From Armatimonadota bacterium (GTDB lineage: Bacteria > Armatimonadota > HRBIN16), in assembly GCA_026003195.1 (NCBI GenBank), contig BPGU01000002.1, positions 806,001-870,000 on the forward strand: 64,000 bases of DNA, in the 5' to 3' direction. Under the pieces are notes generated by a model. It saw only the letters and a program-made list of their open reading frames with translations. It was not told where the DNA came from and made no database searches. Below are positions 25,658 through 33,641 of this stretch, piece by piece (position 1 is the stretch's first letter; the number at the start of each line of letters is the position of its first letter). Position numbers and translations under genes: made by a program.

Positions 25658-26716
25658 ATGTTCACGGTGTTGTTTCTAACACGTGGTTCAGGGATGGGAC
25701 ATGCTGCGCGAGACATGTTGATAGCGCAGGAGTTAAAAAGATTGTGTCCCGAAGCAGAGATACGCTTTGCGTCTTATGCCGACGGCGCGAAGGCTTTACG
25801 GATGCATGGCATAGATGCTATTGACCTGATGCTTCCCCCGATGGGCAATATTCACGAGCGCATCCCGCGCATAGGCAAACTGTTGCGTGAGCATGCTCCT
25901 GCTCTGGTAGTATCGGACGAGGAGCTGTTTGCCCTACCGCTCTGCCATGTATTCGATATCCCAGCTGTTTTTATCACAAACTGGCTCGCCACAGAGGAAA
26001 CCGTTTCGTACATCTCATTACTACTGAACGCAGAGCGCATCATCGTTACCGACATAGAAGACTCTTTCATGCCTCCAGTATGGCTTGAAAAGTTGGTAGA
26101 GTTCGTGGGACCTGTTTGTCGCTTAGAGGCGATTACAGAAGACAAACGCTCCCTGCGCCAACAGCTTGGCCTTGACCCGAATAGAAGGCTTGTGCTCATT
26201 ACCGCAGGTGGTAGCGATGTCTCCGATGTGGTGTATTTTGGAATGTGCGCATATGCGCTCGCTCGCATCAAGGAACCATTACAGGTCATTGCCGTTGCGG
26301 GGCCTTGGTACAAGATGCTTGAGCCCATGCAGTACGCTTGGACAACGTCCATTCAGTTTACTGATTATATTCCTCAACTCACGCGATATATCGCTGCGAG
26401 CGATTTCGTGCTGACACGCGGAGGACACTCCACGCTTTGGGAGCTCGCCCTGCATGGCATCCCATCGATTTGCATTCCGCATCCTCGTCTCGTCGACCCA
26501 CTGAACGAATACTACGCTTTCACCATGCAGAGGCGTGGCACTACCATAGTCCTCCCGGAGCGAGAGTTGAACGTAGAAATGCTATTAGCTAAGTGTGAAA
26601 ACTTGCTGCAAAATAAGGCGATATACCAATCGATGTCTCAGGCGGGTTTAACGTATCGAGAACGTGTCGGTACACGCAAAGCTGCTGAAGCGATTGCCTC
26701 ATACCTACCATCCTGA
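25658..26716 (+). CDS. GT28/MurG-like glycosyltransferase
   Basis: 352 residues with the GT-B layout: N-terminal glycine-rich loop (TRGSGMGHAARDMLIAQEL, residues 8-26), a central linker, and the C-terminal nucleotide-sugar domain with ITAGGSDVSD and RGGHSTLWELALHGIPSICIP, the donor-binding signature of the MurG/GT28 group. It likely transfers a sugar from a nucleotide donor. The length matches. It is followed 14 bp later by a prepilin gene, which makes pilin or envelope glycosylation a possibility (inference). Confidence 0.8.
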   Translation: MFTVLFLTRGSGMGHAARDMLIAQELKRLCPEAEIRFASYADGAKALRMHGIDAIDLMLPPMGNIHERIPRIGKLLREHAPALVVSDEELFALPLCHVFDIPAVFITNWLATEETVSYISLLLNAERIIVTDIEDSFMPPVWLEKLVEFVGPVCRLEAITEDKRSLRQQLGLDPNRRLVLITAGGSDVSDVVYFGMCAYALARIKEPLQVIAVAGPWYKMLEPMQYAWTTSIQFTDYIPQLTRYIAASDFVLTRGGHSTLWELALHGIPSICIPHPRLVDPLNEYYAFTMQRRGTTIVLPERELNVEMLLAKCENLLQNKAIYQSMSQAGLTYRERVGTRKAAEAIASYLPS

Positions 26717-26730
26717 GGAGGGAAAAAGCC

Positions 26731-27324
26731 ATGTCATCGCAACACCATAGCAGGTGCTTCACTCAAGGGTTCACGCTGATAGAGATGCTCACCGTACTGG
26801 TGATTATTGCCATACTGGCGCAGTATCTCGTGTCGGTCTCTATGCAGGCACGGGAAAAGGCGTACCGTGCCAACTGCATCTCCAACCTGCGCCAACTGCT
26901 CCAGGCGTGCAAGATGTACGAGAGCGATTACGGTCAGCTGCCCGTACATTGTCACGGGGTATATCAGGGCATAGACTTCGGGGAAGGATGGTGGCAACAG
27001 ACCACATTCCCTTACGTGCGCAACAGAGACATCTATCTCTGTCCCTTAGACCCGGAAAGAGGGCTGTTTCCTGGAAGTACGGGAGGAGGTCCTCCGGTTA
27101 GCTATGATTATACTTTGACATGTCCGTATCTAGGCGAACACGGTGAGTACCGTGAGCCAACAGTGCGCTCGCCTCTTATTTTGGACATGCACCACATGAG
27201 CGTTCGCATTGTTCTCATCGCCAGGTATGACGGCTCTGTAGAGAACGCCCCCTTAAGCAGGTACGAAGAGATTCGATATGAACCTGCGGATGGAAGAGGA
27301 GTGCTATTTCCCCCACCACGGTAG
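26731..27324 (+). CDS. Prepilin-type protein
   Basis: 197 residues. Prepilin peptidase site FTQG|FTLIEMLTVLVIIAILA (G at ~residue 13) is followed by QAREKAYRANCISNLRQLLQ, the standard DUF1559-like start. Contains CPLDPE and a C-terminal beta part. GAGGAGGG precedes the ATG. It is smaller than the other two prepilins in the window and has no obvious C-terminal DGH motif. Confidence 0.85.
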   Translation: MSSQHHSRCFTQGFTLIEMLTVLVIIAILAQYLVSVSMQAREKAYRANCISNLRQLLQACKMYESDYGQLPVHCHGVYQGIDFGEGWWQQTTFPYVRNRDIYLCPLDPERGLFPGSTGGGPPVSYDYTLTCPYLGEHGEYREPTVRSPLILDMHHMSVRIVLIARYDGSVENAPLSRYEEIRYEPADGRGVLFPPPR

Positions 27325-27353
27325 AGACCCTGACCGGAAAGGAGGTGAAGCCA

Positions 27354-27644
27354 GTGTATCGGATCGCATGGCGAAAAGTGCGTCTCGTAGCAGCCGGGCT
27401 GTTCACCCTGACTGTAGTCCCTGCTGTCTGGGCGGGCAACACCTGTAGGGATACCATTCGGCCAACGTGTCAGTACATCGGTACGGTTCGTATTCGGTGT
27501 TGCCAGATATTGAGCAACCACTACAATTATGGACCTTGCCTCTGTAAGCAATACCGAGACAGTCAGGGCTACACACACTATCTGAGTGGTGGAATTGAAG
27601 ACACCGGCCCCAGCTGCGAGCCGCAGGATGATGTATGTTGCTGA
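27354..27644 (+). CDS. Small exported Cys-rich protein
   Basis: 96 residues from GTG 27354, which has AGGAGG 8 nt upstream; GTG 27345 overlaps that site. A signal peptide (RLVAAGLFTLTVVPAVWAG) leaves a ~67-residue mature protein with nine Cys, including two CC pairs and a C-terminal VCC. No family is recognised. The pattern suggests a disulfide-stabilised secreted peptide. It is followed by a strong terminator, so it is the last gene of the operon. Confidence 0.7.
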   Translation: MYRIAWRKVRLVAAGLFTLTVVPAVWAGNTCRDTIRPTCQYIGTVRIRCCQILSNHYNYGPCLCKQYRDSQGYTHYLSGGIEDTGPSCEPQDDVCC

Positions 27645-27668
27645 TATTGGTTTGACCCGGCACGTGGT

Positions 27669-27722
27669 GCGTTTGGAAGCCAGCGAATGGAAAATCCCGA
27701 TGTGCGCTTCCAAACGCTTTTT
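27669..27722 (+). terminator. Intrinsic terminator after the Cys-rich protein gene
   Basis: A 12-bp perfect stem (GCGTTTGGAAGC / GCTTCCAAACGC) with a 25-nt loop is followed by TTTTT. Confidence 0.8.
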
Positions 27723-27726
27723 CGTT

Positions 27727-27864
27727 AGTCGGGAGAGATATTCGTGAGAGAGCATCTGCGTGAATGCGAACCCGTACTCCTGCTACCTACGCCGCAGCGG
27801 AGTAACCTGGGTATCCGTCTCAGAAATCCTTCCAGTGGAGAGGAGTATGTGCTTTGAAGGCAAG
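27727..27864 (+). repeat. 138-bp direct repeat, copy 2 (fragment of the STN-like gene)
   Basis: It carries only the last 43 codons and stop of the gene ending at 23556, with about nine substitutions, and begins directly after a terminator. No promoter or start accompanies it, so it is a gene remnant left by duplication or recombination. From 27865 to 28088 I see no convincing gene. Confidence 0.9.
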
Positions 27865-28088
27865 CGTCTGGTCGTTACTGCTTCGTTGATGCATCTGGAT
27901 TGCCCCTGTCAACCTGGAGTGGCAGTGCGCATTGCGTCGGTTGCGAAACTATCCCGAAGTTGCCTGCCGGACGATTTCTATCAACTGGTAGACTTCAACC
28001 ACCTGACGTGCCCCGAAGAGTAAGCATCCCAGACCGTCACGGTACCTGTACGGGAACTTTCTGACCCGCATTTATCGTTACTAGAAGC

Positions 28089-30083
28089 ATGAACCGCGTC
28101 AGCGCGATCAGCTACAAGCCGCTGTTCTGGCTATCCGTTGCTGCAGGCTTGAGCCTGCTGGCACTCACACAACGACACCATCAGACGCCACAGGAGAACG
28201 CATCGATGCCCGTCTATCAGCCGTCCGTCCACGCCCCGGAGTTCCCCGAAGGGCTCGAATGGTTGAACACCGACCGCCCCCTGCGCCTGAAAGACCTGCG
28301 GGGCAAAATCGTGATGCTGGACTTCTGGACCTACTGCTGCATCAACTGTATGCACATCATCCCCGACCTGAAACGGCTGGAGAAGAAATACCCCAACGAG
28401 CTGGTGGTGATCGGTGTACACTCCGCCAAGTTCACCACCGAGAAGGAGAGCGAGAACATCCGTCAGGCTATCCTGCGCTACCGCATCGAGCACCCGGTGG
28501 TAAACGACCGCGATATGGTGGTCTGGACACTGTACGGCGCGAGCGCGTGGCCCACGGTGGTGCTGATAGACCCCAACGGCAAGGTGGTGGGCGCGATGTC
28601 GGGCGAGGGCATCTATGAACCCTTTGACCGCGCCATTCAAGAGCTGATTGCCAAACACGACCCGCGCGGTGAGATAGACCGCACGCCCCTGAACCTCAAG
28701 CTGGAGCGGGAAAAAGCGCCGCGCGGTATCCTCGAGTTCCCCGGCAAGGTGCTGGCGGACGAGCGTAGCGGGCAACTGTTCATCGCCGACTCGGGCAATA
28801 ACCGCATCGCCGTGGTGTCGTTGAAGGATAACACCCTGCAAGAGGTCATCGGCAGCGGCGAGGAGGGTTTCCAGGACGGCAAGTTCGAGGAGGCGCGGTT
28901 CCGCCATCCGCAGGGCATGGCATACGACGGCAAAAGGCTGTACGTCGCCGACACCGAGAACCATGCTATTCGGGTGATAGATTTTGCGAAACGCACGGTG
29001 AGCACCATCGCGGGCACGGGCAGGCAGGCTCGCTTCTGGCCCGAGGGCGGCAACGCGCGGGAGACCGACCTCAGCTCGCCGTGGGACGTGGTGCTGGTTG
29101 ACGCTACCCTGTATATCGCGATGGCGGGCATCCACCAGCTGTGGAAGCTGGATATGCGAAAGAACGTGGTGGAACCCTATGCAGGCAGTGGGCGCGAGGC
29201 GCGATTCGACAGCTATCTCCCGCAGGCAGCGCTGGCGCAACCCTCAGGCATTACCACCGACGGCAAACGCCTCTATTTTGCCGATAGTGAAAGCAGCTCC
29301 CTGCGTGCTGCCGACCTGAACCCCAGCGGGATGGTGGAGACACTGGTGGGCGGCGACCTGTTCGATTTCGGCGATATCGACGGCGAGGGCAGACGTGCTC
29401 GCTTGCAGCATCCACTCGGCGTGGTGTACCATAGCGGCTCCATCTACGTCGCCGATACCTACAACAACAAGATCAAACGCTACGACCTGGCTACCAGGCG
29501 CATCGAGACCTTCCTTGGCGACGGTACGGCAGGCTTGCGCGACGGCGACCGCCCCACCTTCGACGAGCCGGGCGGATTGAGCATCGCGGGGGGCAAACTG
29601 TACATCGCCGACACCAACAACCATGCCATCCGCGTCGCAGACCTGAAGACGAAGCGCGTGGAGACGCTGGTCCTTCGCGGACTGGAAAAGTTACGTCCGC
29701 CACAGGCGTTACTGCGCCCTAGCGTGATGCCGCTACCGCCACAGTCCGTCTCCGCAGGCGAGGTGGAGTTGCTTCTGAATCTCGCCCTGCCTGCAGGCTA
29801 TAAACTCAACCCGCTGGCGAACTCGCGCCTGAAGGTGCAAGCTGTGCCCACTGCATCGGTCAGCGACCTGCCCTCGGAGGGTTTTGCTCTGAACAACTTG
29901 CCCGTGCGTGTTCCGTTGAAGGTGCGCTCCGACGGTGAACTGCAGATGACCGCTGAAATATACTACTGCCAGAGCGGGAAGGAGGCGCTGTGCTATTTCA
30001 AGGAGCTGCGGTGGCGCGTGCCGCTGAAGGTGCAGGCAGGCGGGGCGAAGCAGGTGAAGGTGGAGCATGCGGTTGGGCAGTAA
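28089..30083 (+). CDS. NHLRC2-like protein: thioredoxin domain plus NHL-repeat propeller
   Basis: 664 residues. An N-terminal signal/anchor (residues ~12-26) precedes a thioredoxin domain with FWTYCCINCMHIIPDL (~residues 81-96), the CCINC motif found in animal NHLRC2. Then come five to six NHL repeats (LFIADSGNNRIAVV, LYVADTENHAIRVID, IYVADTYNNKIKRYD, LYIADTNNHAIRVAD), forming a beta-propeller, and a C-terminal beta domain. Probably a periplasmic redox-linked protein. The partner is unknown and it stands alone. Confidence 0.88.
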   Translation: MNRVSAISYKPLFWLSVAAGLSLLALTQRHHQTPQENASMPVYQPSVHAPEFPEGLEWLNTDRPLRLKDLRGKIVMLDFWTYCCINCMHIIPDLKRLEKKYPNELVVIGVHSAKFTTEKESENIRQAILRYRIEHPVVNDRDMVVWTLYGASAWPTVVLIDPNGKVVGAMSGEGIYEPFDRAIQELIAKHDPRGEIDRTPLNLKLEREKAPRGILEFPGKVLADERSGQLFIADSGNNRIAVVSLKDNTLQEVIGSGEEGFQDGKFEEARFRHPQGMAYDGKRLYVADTENHAIRVIDFAKRTVSTIAGTGRQARFWPEGGNARETDLSSPWDVVLVDATLYIAMAGIHQLWKLDMRKNVVEPYAGSGREARFDSYLPQAALAQPSGITTDGKRLYFADSESSSLRAADLNPSGMVETLVGGDLFDFGDIDGEGRRARLQHPLGVVYHSGSIYVADTYNNKIKRYDLATRRIETFLGDGTAGLRDGDRPTFDEPGGLSIAGGKLYIADTNNHAIRVADLKTKRVETLVLRGLEKLRPPQALLRPSVMPLPPQSVSAGEVELLLNLALPAGYKLNPLANSRLKVQAVPTASVSDLPSEGFALNNLPVRVPLKVRSDGELQMTAEIYYCQSGKEALCYFKELRWRVPLKVQAGGAKQVKVEHAVGQ

Positions 30084-30104
30084 CAGGAGATGTTCACAAC
30101 CTGA

Positions 30105-30110
30105 TATAAT
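30105..30110 (+). promoter_or_regulatory. -10 box before the Phd/VapC pair
   Basis: TATAAT lies 36 bp before the antitoxin start with no good -35 hexamer at 16-18 bp, suggesting an activated or autoregulated promoter. Confidence 0.45.
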
Positions 30111-30145
30111 GGAGACACAAATAGAATCGAGGGGGTAGGCACCAC

Positions 30146-30418
30146 ATGGCAGAACGAGCGATTTCCGTTCATGAACTCAAGGAGCGGCTTAGCCATTATC
30201 TGCAGATAGTGCGTGCGGGTGAAACAGTTGTGGTTACCCATCGCGGAACACCTGTTGCCCGCCTCGTGCCAACCGGAAGAACCCTGCAACAACAGCTATC
30301 CAGCCTGCGGGAGGCCGGTCTGATAGAGTGGAACGAGCAGAAACTGTATCCCTCCATGCCCCCCGTCAAAGTGAGGCAGGGAAGCATCTCGGAGATACTG
30401 GTGGAGGAGCGTCGTTGA
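30146..30418 (+). CDS. Phd/YefM-family antitoxin
   Basis: 90 residues. The N-terminal Phd fold (ISVHELKERLSHYLQIVRAG, then VVTHRGTPVARLVP) binds DNA as a dimer, and the disordered C-terminal half would wrap the toxin. GAGGGGGTAG precedes the ATG. It overlaps the toxin start by 4 bp, the usual type II toxin-antitoxin order. It is likely to repress its own promoter. Confidence 0.9.
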   Translation: MAERAISVHELKERLSHYLQIVRAGETVVVTHRGTPVARLVPTGRTLQQQLSSLREAGLIEWNEQKLYPSMPPVKVRQGSISEILVEERR

Positions 30419-30849
30419 TTCTTTATCTGGACGCAAGTGCACTGGTGAAGTGCTATGTAGAGGAGGCAGGCTCACTGGACGTTATCCGTCTTGTCCAGGA
30501 GTCAGAATTTGCTGGCACTGCCATCCTGAGTCGTGCCGAGGTAGTTGCTGCGATAGCCAGGGCAGCTCGTATGGGAAACATATCTCGCGAGGAGGGCGAA
30601 CTGGCTATAGAAACGTTTGAGGCAGACTGGGCAAATGTAGTGCGTATCCAGATGACAGAGGCGATTGTCGCACAATCTGCCAGAATCGCATGGCAAAAAG
30701 GCTTGCGAGGTTATGATGCTATGCACCTGGCCTGCGCAGTTGCCTGGCGTGATGCTCTGCAAAGACCGATAGTGATGGTCACCTATGACCGCGAGCTCTG
30801 GCAAGGTGCACAGCAGGAGGGTTTCGAGCTTTTTCCCCAGTTCCGGTAA
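30415..30849 (+). CDS. VapC-like PIN-domain ribonuclease toxin
   Basis: 144 residues from TTG 30415, which overlaps the antitoxin stop (TTGA) and has GGAGGAG upstream. PIN acidic residues: Asp in LYLDASALVK (~6), Glu in SRAEVVAAI (~43), Asp in GYDAMHLACA (~101) and Asp in TYDREL. VapC enzymes cut RNA in a Mg-dependent way, often initiator tRNA or rRNA. It pairs with the Phd-type antitoxin. The catalytic set is complete, so it is probably active. Confidence 0.9.
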   Translation: MILYLDASALVKCYVEEAGSLDVIRLVQESEFAGTAILSRAEVVAAIARAARMGNISREEGELAIETFEADWANVVRIQMTEAIVAQSARIAWQKGLRGYDAMHLACAVAWRDALQRPIVMVTYDRELWQGAQQEGFELFPQFR

Positions 30850-30862
30850 CTTCCCTGGCTGC

Positions 30863-32692
30863 CTACTCCACCGTTACGCTCTTCGCCAGGTTGCGTGGCT
30901 GGTCTATCTCGCAGCCCCGCTCGCGGGCAATGTAGTATGCCAGCAACTGCATGGGCACGATGCTGACCACCGGAGCGAAGGCTGGGTGCACCGCCGGAAT
31001 ACGGATCACATCATCCGCCACCTGATGCAGAATATGCTCTTCCCCCTCCGGCGCGACCGCCAGCACGAATCCCTCGCGTGCCTTCACCTCCTTCATGTTG
31101 CTCACCATCTTCTCGAAGGTGTTTGGCTGGGTCGCGAAGGCGACCACGGTCACACCCGGCTCCACCAGAGCCAGCGGTCCGTGCTTCATCTCGCCGGCGG
31201 GATACGCCTCGGCGTGTATGTAGCTGATTTCCTTCAGCTTCAGCGCAGCCTCCAGGGACACCGCGTAGTCGTAACCGCGCCCCAGATAGAAGAAACAGGT
31301 GGATGGAGCCAATCGCCTCGCCAGTTCGATAATCTGCTCCTCACCCTGCAGCACCTGTTCCACCTTGTCGGAGAGCGATTGCACTTCGCGCACCATCTGG
31401 CGCGCTTCACTATCGCTCACCCGCCCTTCCAGCTGCGCGAGGTAGATGCCCAGCAGATACAGCACCGCCAGCTGGGTGATGTACGCTTTGGTGGACGCCA
31501 CGCAGATTTCGGGTCCGGCGTAGGTGTACAGCACATGGTGTGCCTCGCGGGCGATGCTACTGCCCACCACGTTCACAATGCCCAGTGTGGTCGCGCCGTG
31601 CTCCTTGCACGCTCGCAGGGCGGCGAGGGTATCCGCCGTCTCGCCTGACTGGCTGATGATGATAGCCAGCGTCTCCTCGTCCACGATGGGATCTCCATAG
31701 CGGAACTCGGAAGCGAACCAGATATCCACCGGTCGGCGCAGCAGTCGCTCGTAGAAAATCTTACCCACCATGCCCGCGTGTAGGGCGGTTCCGCAGGCGG
31801 TAATCAGGATGCGCTTGAAGCCGCGCAGCTCCTCCGGTGACAGGCTCAGGTCGGAGAACGCCACCAGACCGTCCTGCGAAATCCTTCCGCGCAGGGTGTC
31901 ACGCAGAGTGCGAGGCTCTTCGTGGATTTCCTTCAACATGAAATGCGGGTAGCCGCCCTTCTCCGCCAATGAATCGTCCCAGGTCACCTCCATCGGCTCG
32001 CGGGTGACAGGCGTACCGTCCATCCGCATGACCTGCACGCCTTCGCGCGTGACCACTGCCATCTCGCCATCTTCCAGCACGATCACGCGGCGCGTGTAGC
32101 GCATGACCGCCGGGATGTCCGACGCCACGAAGTTCTCGCCATCACCCAGCCCAATAATGAGCGGGGAGTCCTTGCGCGCTACCACAATCTTGTCGCGGTC
32201 TACCGTAGAGAGCACCGCGATGGCGTAGGAGCCGCGCAGCTGCGGCAGTACCTTCCGCACCGCTTCGGGCAGGTCGTGCTCCAACTGCTCCTCGATGAGA
32301 TGGGCAATGACCTCCGTATCGGTTTCGGAGGAAAAGGCATGCCCACGCGATTGCAGTGCATGACGCAGCTCCAGATAGTTCTCGATGATGCCGTTATGTA
32401 CCACTGCTACCCTGCCCGTGCAATCGGTGTGGGGATGGGCGTTGTCGTGCGACGGTTTGCCGTGCGTTGCCCAGCGGGTGTGTGCGACGGCGGTAAAGGC
32501 GGCGGTCTTCTCGCCTTCTAACAGGCTCTCCAGCCGCGCGATTTTGCCCTCGCTCTTGATGACGCGCAGGCTTCCGTTCTGCGGGAAGGCGATGCCCGCG
32601 CTGTCGTAACCGCGATACTCCAGCCGATGCAGCTGGTCTATCGCCAGTTCGATACCGTTACGCGGACCAATATACCCTGTAATGCCACACAT
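30863..32692 (-). CDS. glmS: Glucosamine-6-phosphate synthase (isomerizing)
   Basis: 609 residues from the ATG at 32692, so that Cys1 of the glutaminase (MCGITGYIG) follows the Met directly; AGGAGG lies 10 nt upstream. N-terminal class II glutamine amidotransferase (~1-220), then two SIS domains with ACGTALHAGMVGK and SQSGETADTLAALR, and the conserved C-terminal end (CEIDQPRNLAKSVTVE). It makes glucosamine-6-phosphate from fructose-6-phosphate and glutamine for peptidoglycan. No glmS ribozyme is visible upstream. Confidence 0.96.
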   Translation of the reverse strand: MCGITGYIGPRNGIELAIDQLHRLEYRGYDSAGIAFPQNGSLRVIKSEGKIARLESLLEGEKTAAFTAVAHTRWATHGKPSHDNAHPHTDCTGRVAVVHNGIIENYLELRHALQSRGHAFSSETDTEVIAHLIEEQLEHDLPEAVRKVLPQLRGSYAIAVLSTVDRDKIVVARKDSPLIIGLGDGENFVASDIPAVMRYTRRVIVLEDGEMAVVTREGVQVMRMDGTPVTREPMEVTWDDSLAEKGGYPHFMLKEIHEEPRTLRDTLRGRISQDGLVAFSDLSLSPEELRGFKRILITACGTALHAGMVGKIFYERLLRRPVDIWFASEFRYGDPIVDEETLAIIISQSGETADTLAALRACKEHGATTLGIVNVVGSSIAREAHHVLYTYAGPEICVASTKAYITQLAVLYLLGIYLAQLEGRVSDSEARQMVREVQSLSDKVEQVLQGEEQIIELARRLAPSTCFFYLGRGYDYAVSLEAALKLKEISYIHAEAYPAGEMKHGPLALVEPGVTVVAFATQPNTFEKMVSNMKEVKAREGFVLAVAPEGEEHILHQVADDVIRIPAVHPAFAPVVSIVPMQLLAYYIARERGCEIDQPRNLAKSVTVE

Positions 32693-32841
32693 AAAGGTGC
32701 GCACCTCCTCATGAACTCTCTCCCTTTCTATTTTCGGCAAATGCCAGCCTATTCTATGATGGTTTTTTGCGAAAAATAAGGGAATCGGCTTACACTTCCA
32801 TCCGTCTTATCTCCTGAAAGCCCAACGAGGAGGTGTCAACG

Positions 32842-33345
32842 ATGAAACGAGCATGGACGATAGTCGCAGCGACCACACTGGTTGCCGCGCTGGTAGTGAG
32901 CCCCGTCTTCGCACAGGGGCGCGGTGCGGGTAGAGGAAACGCCTACGGTGCAAAGGGACAGCCCTGCCCCTACGGATACACCCAGCCCAACCCGAACGCA
33001 GGGGGATGGTGGACGCGCGTGACCCCCACCGACCCGCAACAGAAGCAGTTTGTGGAGCAGGTGAAGGCGTTGCACGATCAGATTCGGCAGAAGCAGTGGG
33101 AGCTGGCGCAGATGCAGGCGAACAAAGCGGATGCGGCGGCGATCGAGGCGAAGCAGGCGGAGGTGAACGCCCTGCGTGACCAGCTGCACCAGCTGCAAAT
33201 CAGCAACCGCGACCTGAAGCAGGGCATGATGCAGCAGAATCGCGGGGGCAGAGGCTTCGGCGGCGGGGGCAACGGTCAGGGCATGCGCCAGCGGGCGCAG
33301 ATGCGCGGTGGCAACCCGAATTGCCCCTTCTTGAATACGCGGTAG
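32842..33345 (+). CDS. Spy/ZraP-like periplasmic protein
   Basis: 167 residues from ATG 32842 (AGGAGG 8 nt upstream). Signal peptide TIVAATTLVAALVVSPVFAQG, then a helical hairpin with heptad-like Gln/Glu/Lys (FVEQVKALHDQIRQKQWELA ... IEAKQAEVNALRDQLHQLQI) and a Gly/Arg/Gln-rich tail, the layout of Spy/CpxP/ZraP chaperone or metal-response proteins. It stands alone and ends at a strong terminator. Confidence 0.75.
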   Translation: MKRAWTIVAATTLVAALVVSPVFAQGRGAGRGNAYGAKGQPCPYGYTQPNPNAGGWWTRVTPTDPQQKQFVEQVKALHDQIRQKQWELAQMQANKADAAAIEAKQAEVNALRDQLHQLQISNRDLKQGMMQQNRGGRGFGGGGNGQGMRQRAQMRGGNPNCPFLNTR

Positions 33346-33367
33346 ATGAGTACCCCTCATCCCCCAG

Positions 33368-33398
33368 CCCCCTTCTCCCAACAGGAGAAGGGGGTTTT
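33368..33398 (+). terminator. Intrinsic terminator after the Spy-like gene
   Basis: An 11-bp perfect stem (CCCCCTTCTCC / GGAGAAGGGGG) with a 5-nt loop is followed by TTTT. The sequence also resembles one arm of the hairpin element found in the RHS cassettes. Confidence 0.8.
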
Positions 33399-33529
33399 GG
33401 ATTACGGTTGGTAGTTCGTCAAGCACGATTCTTGCCCTCCCCTTGTGGAGGGCGGGGCTCCCGCCGAGCTGTTGGGGAGCGAGGTGGAATCTTCCGAAAA
33501 AATCTTTCCCCCCACCCCCGCCAAAACGC

Positions 33530-33558
33530 TTGACAACCACGCAAGGATGTGATATAGT
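33530..33558 (+). promoter_or_regulatory. Promoter upstream of the G13-tract secreted protein
   Basis: TTGACA (33530-33535), a 17-bp spacer and TATAGT (33553-33558) lie 84 bp before the ATG at 33642. Confidence 0.7.
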
Positions 33559-33641
33559 GTCACCAGTAGCGCAGCTCCCGCAGTGTGGCGAAAATCTCCA
33601 GAGGGCTTTTCATCACAACACAAAGGAGGGGGCTTACCAAA

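Noticed and set aside
27760-28023. Open frame over the second 138-bp repeat
   Set aside because: In the repeated part it uses a frame that is non-coding in the parent copy and it has no ribosome-binding site.
32693-32841. glmS ribozyme upstream of glmS
   Set aside because: The upstream region is only ~150 bp, is shared with the divergent gene and shows no ribozyme core.
33559-33641. Riboswitch in the leader of the G13-tract gene
   Set aside because: The leader is only ~75 nt and I see no conserved riboswitch motif or stable alternative hairpins.
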